Assembly (NCBI RefSeq): GCF_900103215.1
Contig: NZ_FNGV01000016.1
Location: forward strand, 1-64,000
DNA: 64,000 nucleotides
Source: Kriegella aquimaris
GTDB taxonomy: Bacteria > Bacteroidota > Bacteroidia > Flavobacteriales > Flavobacteriaceae
Direction: 5' to 3'
In this document: positions 16,587 to 24,837 of the stretch, one piece after another
Layout: every line of letters starts with the position of its first letter
Numbering within the stretch: position 1 is the first letter of the stretch
Notes under the pieces: generated by a model
What the model was told of the DNA's origin: nothing
The model's database searches: none
What the model saw: only the letters and a program-made list of their open reading frames with translations
Translations under genes and position numbers: made by a program

Positions 16587-16934
16587 ATGAAAAATATACT
16601 TTTTCTACTTGTTCTTTTTGCGGGCAGTTTTTACTGCCATGCACAAAGTGATACAAGACAGACGACATCTTCAGAAAAGGTTGGCACAACCCAGACCAAA
16701 GTCAAAGTTTTCCCCAATCCAGCGACCAATGTGGTAAATATTCTTGGACTCAAAAACAGTGCAAAAGCAGAAATTCTGATTTCAGATATGTATGGAAATC
16801 TTTTGCTTTCCTATCATTGGGAAATTAGAAACAATGCAGTGAACATTCCTATTTCCACGCTCGAAGCAGGCATTTATATGGTTGCCATTCATTCGCAGGA
16901 GCAAAATGTAAAAACAAAATTTTACAAACGCTAA
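16587..16934 (+). CDS. Small secreted protein made mostly of a T9SS type A sorting domain
   Basis: A signal peptide (MKNILFLLVLFAGSFYCHAQ) is followed by about 18 polar residues and then directly by a type IX secretion C-terminal sorting domain: VKVFPNPATNVVNI, ISDMYGNLLLSY, NIPISTLEAGIYMV and the basic end KTKFYKR. Such domains normally sit at the end of large secreted enzymes or adhesins and direct export and anchoring. Here the whole mature protein is about 95 residues with no cargo domain. It may be a natural small T9SS substrate or the remnant of a bigger gene; no upstream coding remains were seen. Confidence 0.85.
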   Translation: MKNILFLLVLFAGSFYCHAQSDTRQTTSSEKVGTTQTKVKVFPNPATNVVNILGLKNSAKAEILISDMYGNLLLSYHWEIRNNAVNIPISTLEAGIYMVAIHSQEQNVKTKFYKR

Positions 16935-17024
16935 ACCTAGGATAATTACCAAAGTCATTACTTCAGAACAGGAACGAAAGTACTACCTAATGTAGATGTA
17001 AAGCGTTAAAACAACTTAACGACC

Positions 17025-17522
17025 TTATATTCTTTCAAAGACAAGTTCTCCATCTGAATTGAAGTTCGGAACATCTAAATCCCCTGCATCTAAAGTCATT
17101 ATATCCCCATCGACCACGACAGTTACCTCTATTTTCTCACCCTCACTATCGACAATCGTTAGTAGACTATTCTCAAATGTGTACGTACCGGTATCGGCAT
17201 CTTTTTCAGTAGGACACGGAACCAATTGCCCTGTGGAAGAGGCATTGAATTCAAGGTAGTTTACTGAATTCTCCGCTACCACACTTTTATCCTCTTTAAA
17301 TGCAAATGTTATGATATAACAATCATTACTTGTCAGTATATCAAGAATTTGTTTTCCGAATTTCGCATCATCGCCTGCTGTTCCATCATCGATTTTCAAT
17401 TCCGTCGCCTGCCATGTACCGACTATGTTATTTTCCTCTTCCATAGTTTCATCTTCCTTATCCGATGAACAGGAAAATAAAAAAATACTAAAGACCATAA
17501 GAAGCAATGCACTGTATTTCAT
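17025..17522 (-). CDS. Lipocalin-like lipoprotein
   Basis: From the ATG at 17522 the product (165 residues) starts with a lipoprotein signal MKYSALLLMVFSIFLFSCSS, cleaved before Cys18. The longer upstream frame to 17654 is rejected because it would bury this signal. After an acidic spacer (DKEDETMEEEN) comes the lipocalin-like opening NNIVGTWQATELKID, an internal strand pattern, and an end of the type SDGELVFERI. These lipocalin-like proteins are common in Bacteroidota and usually of unknown ligand. Transcribed alone, convergent with the T9SS gene. Confidence 0.8.
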   Translation of the reverse strand: MKYSALLLMVFSIFLFSCSSDKEDETMEEENNIVGTWQATELKIDDGTAGDDAKFGKQILDILTSNDCYIITFAFKEDKSVVAENSVNYLEFNASSTGQLVPCPTEKDADTGTYTFENSLLTIVDSEGEKIEVTVVVDGDIMTLDAGDLDVPNFNSDGELVFERI

Positions 17523-17778
17523 AACACCTAAATTTCGAATTAAATATAAAACGCAATATGCGGTGATTTTTTCAGATGACCAAAACATTCTAACTTTTTC
17601 ACTACAATGTGAGGGCGTAGCCCACAAAACCGCGTTTCTTTTTCGTACCATCATTACGAAACATAAAAACCAGAGCAGCGTATTCTTCGACCAGCCTTAT
17701 ATAATTAAAAGTGTAACGATTCAGAAAATGGATTAACCAAATACTTCTTAAAAAACTAAAAATAATCAAAAACAACCA

Positions 17779-17809
17779 TTTGTATTTCAACTTAATAGTT
17801 GTACATTTG
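17779..17809 (+). promoter_or_regulatory. Promoter of the rplM-rpsI operon
   Basis: TTTG at 17779-17782 and TACATTTG at 17802-17809 match the Bacteroidota -33 and -7 consensus exactly, with a 19-base spacer. The predicted start of transcription is near 17815, about 40 bases before the rplM start codon. Confidence 0.8.
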
Positions 17810-17812
17810 CAG

Positions 17813-17824
17813 CCCATTTATGGG
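17813..17824 (+). promoter_or_regulatory. Small hairpin at the 5' end of the rplM leader
   Basis: CCCAT and ATGGG pair around a two-base loop right where the mRNA should begin. L13 leaders with regulatory structure have been predicted in Bacteroidia; whether this short element belongs to that class cannot be decided here. Confidence 0.3.
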
Positions 17825-17856
17825 GATTGGAGTATTAAACATTTAAAATAGCAGTA

Positions 17857-18312
17857 GTGGACACATTGAGTTATAAAACTGTTTCGGCCAATAAGGCTAC
17901 CGTTGACAAACAATGGTTGTTGGTTAATGCAGAAGGAGAAACTTTAGGCCGTATGGCCTCTAAAGTAGCAAAATTGCTTAGAGGAAAGCATAAGCCAAAT
18001 TTTACACCGCACGTTGATTGTGGCGATAATGTAGTTGTTATCAATGCCGAAAAAATCGTTTTGTCCGGCAATAAGTGGGATGACAAAACCTACTTAAGGT
18101 ATACTGGCTATCCAGGTGGACAACGTTCAACCACAGTTAAAGAATTGTTGGAGAAGAATCCGGGACGCATAGTTGAAAAAGCTATCAAAGGAATGTTGCC
18201 AAAGAATAAATTGGGAGCAGATCTTTTTAGAAACCTGAAAGTATATGCAGGTACAGAGCACAACCAAGAAGCCCAGAAGCCAACGGAAATCAATTTAAAA
18301 GAATTTAAGTAA
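17857..18312 (+). CDS. rplM: 50S ribosomal protein L13
   Basis: 151 residues, normal for flavobacterial L13. Characteristic blocks: [48 protein letters not shown] and AIKGMLPKN. The start is GTG at 17857, giving the usual N-terminus MDTLSYKT of the phylum. Stop and the rpsI start overlap by one base (TAATG), the standard rplM-rpsI operon. A strong promoter lies 48 bases upstream. Confidence 0.97.
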   Translation: MDTLSYKTVSANKATVDKQWLLVNAEGETLGRMASKVAKLLRGKHKPNFTPHVDCGDNVVVINAEKIVLSGNKWDDKTYLRYTGYPGGQRSTTVKELLEKNPGRIVEKAIKGMLPKNKLGADLFRNLKVYAGTEHNQEAQKPTEINLKEFK

Positions 18313-18698
18313 TGGAAACCATTCATAAAATCGGCAGAAGAAAAACTGCTGTGGCCCGTGTTTATGTTTCTCAAGGAAACGGAAGCATTACGATAAACCA
18401 AAGAGACATCAATGATTACTTCCCAACTGCAACTTTGCAGTATAAAGTAAAACAACCTTTTGCCTTGACCAGCAACGAGGAAACTTATGATGTGAATGTC
18501 AATGTTTATGGCGGTGGAATTACTGGTCAAGCAGAGGCTATTCGTCTTGCTTTATCAAGGGCGATGTGTGAAGTTGATGCTGAAAACAGATTGGTACTTA
18601 AGCCAGAAGGTCTTTTGACACGTGATCCAAGAATGGTGGAACGTAAGAAATTCGGACAGAAAAAAGCCCGTAAAAAATTCCAGTTCTCAAAACGATAG
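18312..18698 (+). CDS. rpsI: 30S ribosomal protein S9
   Basis: 128 residues. The N-terminal IGRRKTAVARVYV, the central GGGITGQAEAIRLALSRA and the basic tail KKFGQKKARKKFQFSKR, ending in Lys-Arg, are diagnostic of S9, whose tail reaches the P-site tRNA. Translationally coupled to rplM. Confidence 0.97.
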   Translation: METIHKIGRRKTAVARVYVSQGNGSITINQRDINDYFPTATLQYKVKQPFALTSNEETYDVNVNVYGGGITGQAEAIRLALSRAMCEVDAENRLVLKPEGLLTRDPRMVERKKFGQKKARKKFQFSKR

Positions 18699-18746
18699 TA
18701 TTTTATTTGTCGAATCATTTCGGCATATTACCTATATATTGCTCAA

Positions 18747-18764
18747 ATACTGAAACGAGTTCAG
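18747..18764. repeat. Short palindromic repeat, copy 2
   Basis: Identical to 6387-6404 over 18 bases (ATACTGAAACGAGTTCAG). Lies 48 bases after the rpsI stop. Confidence 0.7.
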
Positions 18765-18889
18765 TATAAAACAAGTTCATTGAAAGTCCTTTTTTAAATA
18801 GGGACAATTAAAAAAGCAATCTCGATGCAAATCGAGCAAGCTTCGGGAGACCACAAACATAACTCTTGTTATCTTTAGGCCCCGTTAGT

Positions 18890-18946
18890 TTAGCATCTAA
18901 ATGCCGAAGGCTTTCGCGTAAGCGGATACCACTTCGGCATTGCTAA
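18890..18946 (+). ncRNA. Structured 5' leader of rpsB (candidate autoregulatory element)
   Basis: A nested set of complementary segments: TTAGCA (18890-18895) with TGCTAA (18941-18946), ATGCCGAAG (18901-18909) with CTTCGGCAT (18932-18940), and an inner hairpin GCTT/AAGC (18910-18923). The 9-bp stem is perfect. An asymmetric internal bulge TCTAA separates the two outer stems, and GGATACCA forms an unpaired segment on the 3' side. It ends 28 bases before the rpsB start codon. A TATCTTTA element at 18870-18877 would start the transcript just before it. The position suggests binding of S2 to control rpsB translation; no known class is claimed. Confidence 0.6.
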
Positions 18947-18974
18947 TTCATAAGAACGTAAACTAAAATTAAAT

Positions 18975-20135
18975 ATGGCTACAAAAGTCGAAGTAAAACA
19001 ATTATTGGAAGCAGGTGTGCATTTCGGCCACCTAACCAGAAAGTGGAATCCCAACATGGCGCCCTACATCTACATGGAGCGTAACGGAATCCACGTTATC
19101 AACCTTTACAAAACTGTTGCTAAATTAGATGAGGCCAACGAGGCCCTCAAAAGCATATCCGCATCTGGACGAAAAATACTTTTCGTTGCTACTAAGAAAC
19201 AAGCAAAAGACATTGTTGCCGAAAAAGTGGCCAATGTAAACATGCCCTACATCACAGAAAGATGGCCTGGCGGAATGTTGACCAACTTTGTAACGATTCG
19301 AAAAGCGGTAAAGAAAATGGCTTCTATCGATCGTATGAAAAAAGATGGAACCTTCAATACACTTTCTAAAAAAGAACGTTTACAGGTCGATCGTCTTCGT
19401 GCCAAATTAGAAAAGAACCTTGGTTCTATTTCTGAGATGACCCGTTTGCCGGGTGCCTTGTTCATTGTTGATACAATGCGCGAGCACATTGCGGTCAAGG
19501 AGGCCCAAAAATTGAATATTCCAATTTTTGCAATGGTCGATACAAATTCAGATCCAAGAGATGTGGATTATGTCATTCCTTCAAATGACGATGCATCAAA
19601 ATCAATTGACATTATTATGACTGATGTGACCAATGCAATTGCAGAAGGTCTAGCTGAAAGAAAGTCTGAAAAGCAATCTGATAATGAAGGGAAAGAATCA
19701 GCTGAACCAAAAGCCAAGAAAAAGGCCGCTGCTCCAGCCGAGGAACCAAAAGCAAAAGTAGAAGAGGCCCCAAAAGAAGAAGTTAAGGCCGCTGCCCCAG
19801 CTGAAAAACCAAAAGCTAAAGTAGAAGAAGCTGCCAAAGAGGAGGCTCCAAAAGAGGAAGCTAAGACCGAAGCGAAAGAACAAGCAGATGATCTTACAAA
19901 AATTGAAGGTATTGGCCCGAAAGCAGCAGAAGCATTGACAAAAAACGGTGTTGACTCTTATGCTTCATTGGCAAAAGCAGAACCTGAAAATATCAAAGAA
20001 ATTTTGACCGAAGCAAGTTCAAGAATGGCTCACCTAGACCCCACTTCTTGGCCAAAACAAGCAGAAATGGCCGCTAATGGAAAATGGGATGAGCTTAAAG
20101 AATGGCAAGATAGCGTCAAAGGAGGCGTAGAATAA
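18975..20135 (+). CDS. rpsB: 30S ribosomal protein S2 with a C-terminal helix-hairpin-helix extension
   Basis: Residues 1-230 are ordinary S2 (GVHFGHLTRKWNPNMAPYIY, RWPGGMLTNFVTIRKA, LPGALFIVDTMREHIAVKEA, FAMVDTNSDPRDVDYVIPSNDD). At 386 residues it is about 140 longer than usual. The extension has an Ala/Lys/Glu/Pro linker (about 232-300) with an internal duplication of the unit APAEEPKAKVEEA / APAEKPKAKVEEA, then a helix-hairpin-helix domain (LTKIEGIGPKAAEALTKNG, about 308-340) and a helical end. Similar tails are known on some flavobacterial ribosomal proteins; their role is not settled. Followed 78 bases later by tsf, the usual order. Confidence 0.95.
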   Translation: MATKVEVKQLLEAGVHFGHLTRKWNPNMAPYIYMERNGIHVINLYKTVAKLDEANEALKSISASGRKILFVATKKQAKDIVAEKVANVNMPYITERWPGGMLTNFVTIRKAVKKMASIDRMKKDGTFNTLSKKERLQVDRLRAKLEKNLGSISEMTRLPGALFIVDTMREHIAVKEAQKLNIPIFAMVDTNSDPRDVDYVIPSNDDASKSIDIIMTDVTNAIAEGLAERKSEKQSDNEGKESAEPKAKKKAAAPAEEPKAKVEEAPKEEVKAAAPAEKPKAKVEEAAKEEAPKEEAKTEAKEQADDLTKIEGIGPKAAEALTKNGVDSYASLAKAEPENIKEILTEASSRMAHLDPTSWPKQAEMAANGKWDELKEWQDSVKGGVE

Positions 20136-20213
20136 GCTACCGATAATTATTTTTGAATTATAAATTAATTGATTGCCCTATATTAAAAATAGGACATAAA
20201 AAAGAGAAATAAA

Positions 20214-21038
20214 ATGGCTAAAATTACCGCCGCAGAAGTAAATAAACTAAGGAAGACCACTGGTGCCGGAATGATGGATTGTAAAAATGCATTGGTCGAG
20301 GCAGATGGAGATTTCGAAAAAGCAATTGAAATTCTTCGTAAGAAAGGACAAAAAGTTGCTGCAAAGAGAGCCGACCGAGAATCTTCGGAAGGTGCAGCTA
20401 TTGCCAAAGTAAATTCTTCAAATACCGAAGGTGTTGCTATCTCCTTGAATTGTGAGACCGACTTCGTAGCTAAAAATGACAGTTTTGTAACATTGGCAAA
20501 CGAATTGGCCGAATTGGCCTTGGGCTTTGATAGTAAGGAAGCATTTTTGGCCGCTGATTTTAAAGGATTGAGCGTACAGGAAAAATTAACCGAACAAACG
20601 GGTGTAATCGGTGAGAAAATAGAAATCGGTAGCTTTAGTAAATTGAGCGCTCCATTTGTTGGATCATACATTCACGCAGGCAACAAAATCGCTACTTTGG
20701 TTGGACTTTCTGCTGTTGTTGATGGTGCTGATGTGGTCGCTAAGGATGTAGCCATGCAGGCTGCCGCTATGAACCCCGTGGCATTGAACGAAGATGGTGT
20801 CGATCAATCCGTGATTGATAAAGAAATCGAAATTGCTAAAGATCAATTGCGTCAAGAAGGAAAACCGGAAGCTATGTTGGATAATATTGCCAAGGGAAAA
20901 TTAAAACGTTTCTTCAAGGACAATACTTTGGTAAACCAAGATTTTATCAAAGACAGCAAGCAAAGTGTTGCTCAATATGTAAAATCGGTAGACTCCGATT
21001 TAAAAGTAACCGGATTTAAAAGAGTTGCTTTAGGGTAA
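20214..21038 (+). CDS. tsf: Elongation factor Ts
   Basis: Nucleotide exchange factor for EF-Tu. 274 residues. N-terminal UBA-like domain KLRKTTGAGMMDCKNALVEA, then ESSEGAAIAKVN, SLNCETDFVAKND (the conserved TDFVA motif contacting EF-Tu), HAGNKIATLVGL and MQAAAMNP. Followed by a strong intrinsic terminator (21060-21098). Confidence 0.97.
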   Translation: MAKITAAEVNKLRKTTGAGMMDCKNALVEADGDFEKAIEILRKKGQKVAAKRADRESSEGAAIAKVNSSNTEGVAISLNCETDFVAKNDSFVTLANELAELALGFDSKEAFLAADFKGLSVQEKLTEQTGVIGEKIEIGSFSKLSAPFVGSYIHAGNKIATLVGLSAVVDGADVVAKDVAMQAAAMNPVALNEDGVDQSVIDKEIEIAKDQLRQEGKPEAMLDNIAKGKLKRFFKDNTLVNQDFIKDSKQSVAQYVKSVDSDLKVTGFKRVALG

Positions 21039-21059
21039 CGATTTGTAATACCAAATTTA

Positions 21060-21098
21060 AAGGACCGCTCAACAACTGTTTGAGCGGTCCTTTTTTTT
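21060..21098 (+). terminator. Intrinsic terminator after tsf
   Basis: A perfect 13-bp stem, AAGGACCGCTCAA (21060-21072) with TTGAGCGGTCCTT (21080-21092), a 7-base loop and a run of eight T. Confidence 0.95.
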
Positions 21099-21221
21099 CT
21101 GATCCATTTTACTTATTGAAGGAATTCTAATAGTTGGTTCAACTTTCCTTCCTAGTGCAACGCTTCATCAAAATCACTTTTTTAATCTTTGTTCGTAAAG
21201 GGCGTGAAAACAACGACAAAT

Positions 21222-21257
21222 TAAAAAAGCACCGCTCAAATTCATGAACAGTGCTTT
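21222..21257 (-). terminator. Intrinsic terminator after the M61 peptidase gene
   Basis: On the minus strand AAAGCAC (from 21257) pairs with GTGCTTT (21226-21232 region) and is followed by T residues. It lies 25 bases beyond the stop codon of the peptidase gene. Confidence 0.75.
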
Positions 21258-21281
21258 GTTTCATAAGTGAATTTCACCTCT

Positions 21282-23153
21282 CTATCCTTTTAACCAAGCT
21301 TCCCTTAATTGTGATTGTCGTTCACTAATGTTTTCTTCCGGAATAATTGCCTCGACATTTAAAGTAGGTGCACCTACCGCTTTCGATACCGCTATCTCTT
21401 CTTCACCTCGCTGTAAGATTACATTTATTTCTGTTTCTGGAGTCCACCCAAAGCTTTGACCTATGATTGGTCGAATAGTCTCTAAATTTATTGCAGTGCC
21501 ATTAATACTCTTAATAACATCTCCACCTTGGGCTCCCAAGTCAGTAAGAAAACTGTTCAATTCAATTCCTTTTCTAACAAAAACAGCATTATCATTGGCC
21601 TGGTCTACATCTATAAAAGGTACCTCGCCATTTAAGAAATAACCAGATTGCTCCTTTTCTTTGGCAGTGGTCAATCCTACTTTATTGAAATATAGGTTAT
21701 AATCAATAGGCGTATTTCCGATTACATGAGCATCAAAGAATGCCTGCACCTCCGGATAAGTCATTTTAACAATTTCATTAATTAACTTGTCATCATCAAA
21801 AGGTGTGTTATTCCCATACTTTTTAGAGAGCTCTTTCATCAACCACAACACCCCTCTTTCACCATTACTTAACTCTCTGAGGGTAATATCGAGGGCCATA
21901 TTAATCAAGGCTCCTTTCTCATACACATTAGCGTAATTCTCTTCATACGGCTCACTCAAGATATTCTTGCTCATTTCAGTGAATGACATGGTATCGTCAT
22001 ACGATTTAGCGTTGCTGATCTTGTCCATGATACGCTGATAAAACTCATCCTCATCGATTAAGCCCTGTTGTATCTGAAATAAATTGGCAAAGTATTCGGT
22101 CGTTCCCTCGTACATCCATAAATGTTGCGACATTTTAGGGTCATTAAAATCAAAGTACTGAACCTCTTCTGAATGCACATTCAAAGGGGTAACTATATGA
22201 AAAAATTCATGAGAAACTACATCGACCATAGCTTGTTCCAATCGCTCCTTGGTCATAGCTTCAGGGAGTACTACCACCGTTGACGTATGGTGTTCCAGAG
22301 CACCAAAACCCGTAGCATCGTTAGGCTCCATGGTACTTAGATACAACATAATATTATATTTTTGAGTACCATCAATATCGCCCAAGAAAGCTTTTTGTGC
22401 CGCCATCATTTTCTCCATTGGGTCTCTCAGACTTGAAGCTGTATAGGTTCCATTTGGCGAATACACACTCAAGGTTACGGTAATATCATTGATTTTGAAA
22501 GATTCGATATTAGGCTCGGCGTACAAAATCGGATTATCAATAACCTCAAAATAGCGCTCGGCAACAAAAGTATCAGATGTCGTATCTGTTTGACCATCTG
22601 GTTTTTTTGTCATTGACGTCGTTGCCACCAGTTTGGCCGGTTTGCTGATTTTCAATTCATAAGGCACTTCTTTTAAATCTCCAAAGTACCCTACAAATCC
22701 ATGTAAATTCAGCATGAAATTCTCTCCTGCCAAAATATTTGTACCCGATGGGGAAAATACGGGATCATTCGTTTCTTCCTCGGTATCATAGGTGTCGTTC
22801 ACGTAATAAACAACTTTATCAAGTGCCTTTCCATTAGATATGCCCCAAGTATTATCATCAATTTTGGAAACTGGCAACTCCTTTCCGTTATAGTCCAAAG
22901 CCCTAAACCCCTCAACGTATTTCCCATAATTATCCGCACTATAGGTGCCGGGAACCGTTTTAGGAATATAAAATGAAACACGTTCTGCAGTAAATGCCCC
23001 AGGATTTACTTCTACCATCACCTTGTCATCTTTAACGTTGATTAAATCGATAGCGACCGCGACGGGTGCTTTATCCGCGGAAACCAACCCTTTTGAGGAT
23101 CCACAGCCATAAACCAACATTCCCACAAGGGATAGAACCAATAATCTCATCAT
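21282..23153 (-). CDS. M61 family metallopeptidase with PDZ domain (lipoprotein)
   Basis: Glycyl-aminopeptidase-like zinc peptidase. 623 residues. It begins with a lipoprotein signal (LLVLSLVGMLVYGCGSS). The peptidase core has the zinc motif VSHEFFHIVTPLNVHS (HExxH near residue 315) and the downstream glutamate in WMYEGTTEYFANL. A C-terminal PDZ domain (about 500-600) includes DLGAQGGDVIKSINGTAI. A predicted periplasmic or surface enzyme that trims peptides with N-terminal glycine or small residues. Single-gene unit, with a terminator on its 3' side. Confidence 0.93.
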   Translation of the reverse strand: MMRLLVLSLVGMLVYGCGSSKGLVSADKAPVAVAIDLINVKDDKVMVEVNPGAFTAERVSFYIPKTVPGTYSADNYGKYVEGFRALDYNGKELPVSKIDDNTWGISNGKALDKVVYYVNDTYDTEEETNDPVFSPSGTNILAGENFMLNLHGFVGYFGDLKEVPYELKISKPAKLVATTSMTKKPDGQTDTTSDTFVAERYFEVIDNPILYAEPNIESFKINDITVTLSVYSPNGTYTASSLRDPMEKMMAAQKAFLGDIDGTQKYNIMLYLSTMEPNDATGFGALEHHTSTVVVLPEAMTKERLEQAMVDVVSHEFFHIVTPLNVHSEEVQYFDFNDPKMSQHLWMYEGTTEYFANLFQIQQGLIDEDEFYQRIMDKISNAKSYDDTMSFTEMSKNILSEPYEENYANVYEKGALINMALDITLRELSNGERGVLWLMKELSKKYGNNTPFDDDKLINEIVKMTYPEVQAFFDAHVIGNTPIDYNLYFNKVGLTTAKEKEQSGYFLNGEVPFIDVDQANDNAVFVRKGIELNSFLTDLGAQGGDVIKSINGTAINLETIRPIIGQSFGWTPETEINVILQRGEEEIAVSKAVGAPTLNVEAIIPEENISERQSQLREAWLKG

Positions 23154-23303
23154 ATTTATACCTTTAAATTCAAAATGTAGGAAACATCGTCCTTTTTTAG
23201 TTTTGCAAGAATATAAAATAAAATAAAACCAGCACTTAACATTAGCAAATAATTAAGGTTCACATAAGGATTAAACACAAGGTGCATCCTAATTTTTTTT
23301 GAT

Positions 23304-23311
23304 TATTTTTG
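23304..23311 (+). promoter_or_regulatory. -7 element before pyrH
   Basis: TATTTTTG matches TAnnTTTG and lies 19 bases before the start codon. No clear TTTG at -33. Confidence 0.4.
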
Positions 23312-23330
23312 CCACAAACAAATACACGGC

Positions 23331-24038
23331 ATGCAATACAAAAGAATACTTTTGAAACTTAGCGGAGAAGCCCTAATGGGAGAAAAACAGTATGGTATTG
23401 ACTCCAAAAGGTTGTCCGAATATGCCGAAGAAATTAAAGAAGTAGTTGCAAGGGGCATTGAAGTTGCTATCGTCATCGGCGGAGGCAATATTTTTAGGGG
23501 TCTTGCCGGAGCTGCCACAGGAATGGACAGAGTACAGGGCGATCATATGGGAATGCTCGCGACTGTTATCAATGGCCTAGCGCTACAAAGCGCATTGGAA
23601 ATCAAAGGCGTACAGACCCGATTACAATCAGCCATAAAAATTAATGAAGTGGCCGAACCCTTTATTCGACGTCGGGCCATGAGACATCTTGAAAAAGGTC
23701 GGGTAGTTATTTTCGGTGGTGGAACGGGAAACCCTTATTTCACAACCGACTCCGCTGCGGTACTTCGCGCAATTGAAATAGAGGCAGATGTTATTCTTAA
23801 AGGAACCCGGGTAGATGGAATTTACACCTCTGATCCCGAAAAAGATAAAACTGCCACCAAGTTCGATTCTATTTCCTTTAACGAGGTATTAAAAAAAGGT
23901 TTAAAGGTTATGGATACGACCGCCTTCACCTTAAGCCAAGAAAACAATCTACCTATTGTTGTTTTCGATATGAACAAAAAAGGAAATTTACTTAAACTTG
24001 TAGATGGTGAAAACATCGGCACAGTAGTAAATCTTTAA
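23331..24038 (+). CDS. pyrH: UMP kinase
   Basis: Phosphorylates UMP to UDP in pyrimidine synthesis; a hexameric amino-acid-kinase-fold enzyme. 235 residues. [15 protein letters not shown] at the N-terminus, [42 protein letters not shown] and [18 protein letters not shown] are all diagnostic. It is followed 41 bases later by frr, a common pairing. Confidence 0.97.
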   Translation: MQYKRILLKLSGEALMGEKQYGIDSKRLSEYAEEIKEVVARGIEVAIVIGGGNIFRGLAGAATGMDRVQGDHMGMLATVINGLALQSALEIKGVQTRLQSAIKINEVAEPFIRRRAMRHLEKGRVVIFGGGTGNPYFTTDSAAVLRAIEIEADVILKGTRVDGIYTSDPEKDKTATKFDSISFNEVLKKGLKVMDTTAFTLSQENNLPIVVFDMNKKGNLLKLVDGENIGTVVNL

Positions 24039-24079
24039 ATTGGTTCAATTTTTGTTAGTTTGGTTTTAAAATTGAGATT

Positions 24080-24634
24080 ATGAACGAAGAAATAACCTTC
24101 ATATTAGACACAACCAAAGAAGCTATGGATGCTGCCATAACCCATTTGGAAAAAGAATTTATAAAAATACGCGCCGGAAAGGCTAGCCCAGCTATGCTGT
24201 CTTCTGTATTCGTCGACTATTACGGCTCGCAAACGCCTTTGTCACAGGTTTCCAATATAAACACTCCCGATGGGCGTACTATTTCAGTACAACCATGGGA
24301 AAAGAACTTGTTACAAGAAATCGAAAAGGCAATCATGAATGCCAATCTCGGTTTCAATCCCATGAACAACGGTGACCTTATCATTATCAATGTGCCACCA
24401 CTGACCGAAGAGCGTAGAATTCAATTGACAAAGCAGGCAAAAGCAGAGGCCGAACATGCAAAGGTTGGTATTAGAAGTGCGCGACAAGATGCGAATAAAG
24501 AAATTCGGGAACTTGATGCCTCTGAAGACCTTCAAAAAAATGCCGAAGTCGATGTACAAGGACTTACTGACAAATACATCAAAAAAATCGATAATTTCTT
24601 AGTTGCGAAAGAAGCGGAGATTATGAAGATTTAA
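24080..24634 (+). CDS. frr: Ribosome recycling factor
   Basis: Splits post-termination ribosomes together with EF-G. 184 residues, the normal length. AITHLEKEFIKIRAGKASP, YYGSQTPLSQVSNINTPD, INVPPLTEERRIQLTKQAK and VGIRSARQDANKEI are family blocks. Ends about 75 bases before a strong terminator. Confidence 0.97.
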   Translation: MNEEITFILDTTKEAMDAAITHLEKEFIKIRAGKASPAMLSSVFVDYYGSQTPLSQVSNINTPDGRTISVQPWEKNLLQEIEKAIMNANLGFNPMNNGDLIIINVPPLTEERRIQLTKQAKAEAEHAKVGIRSARQDANKEIRELDASEDLQKNAEVDVQGLTDKYIKKIDNFLVAKEAEIMKI

Positions 24635-24709
24635 TTTCGATTCTAAGTAAATCATCCACTTACAACTCGGCGACACCAAAGCCGACTTTTTTAAGAAACC
24701 ACCGTATGG

Positions 24710-24752
24710 AGTACCTTGAATAATTCACAAATTATTCAAGGTACTTTTTTCT
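24710..24752 (+). terminator. Intrinsic terminator after pyrH-frr
   Basis: AGTACCTTGAATAAT (24710-24724) pairs perfectly with ATTATTCAAGGTACT (24731-24745); a six-base loop and a T-run follow. Confidence 0.93.
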
Positions 24753-24784
24753 TTTTCGAGCCCGTTTTAATTCCATTCCGCTTA

Positions 24785-24817
24785 TTTAGGAACACATCCA
24801 ATCATTTTCTACCTTTG
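24785..24817 (+). promoter_or_regulatory. Promoter of the MMPL transporter gene
   Basis: TACCTTTG at 24810-24817 is an exact -7 match. TTTA at 24785-24788, one base off TTTG, lies 21 bases upstream. Confidence 0.55.
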
Positions 24818-24837
24818 CGCACTGAAAAACGACCAGG

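Noticed and set aside
17523-17654. Longer N-terminus for the lipocalin-like lipoprotein
   Set aside because: It would place a perfect lipoprotein signal in the middle of the protein; the internal ATG is the credible start.
17425-17736. Plus-strand open frame of 103 codons across the lipocalin-like gene start
   Set aside because: Antisense shadow with no recognisable features; the minus-strand lipoprotein explains the DNA.
18821-18836. Hairpin CTCGAT/ATCGAG before rpsB as a terminator of rplM-rpsI
   Set aside because: Six base pairs with no following T-run; more likely incidental.
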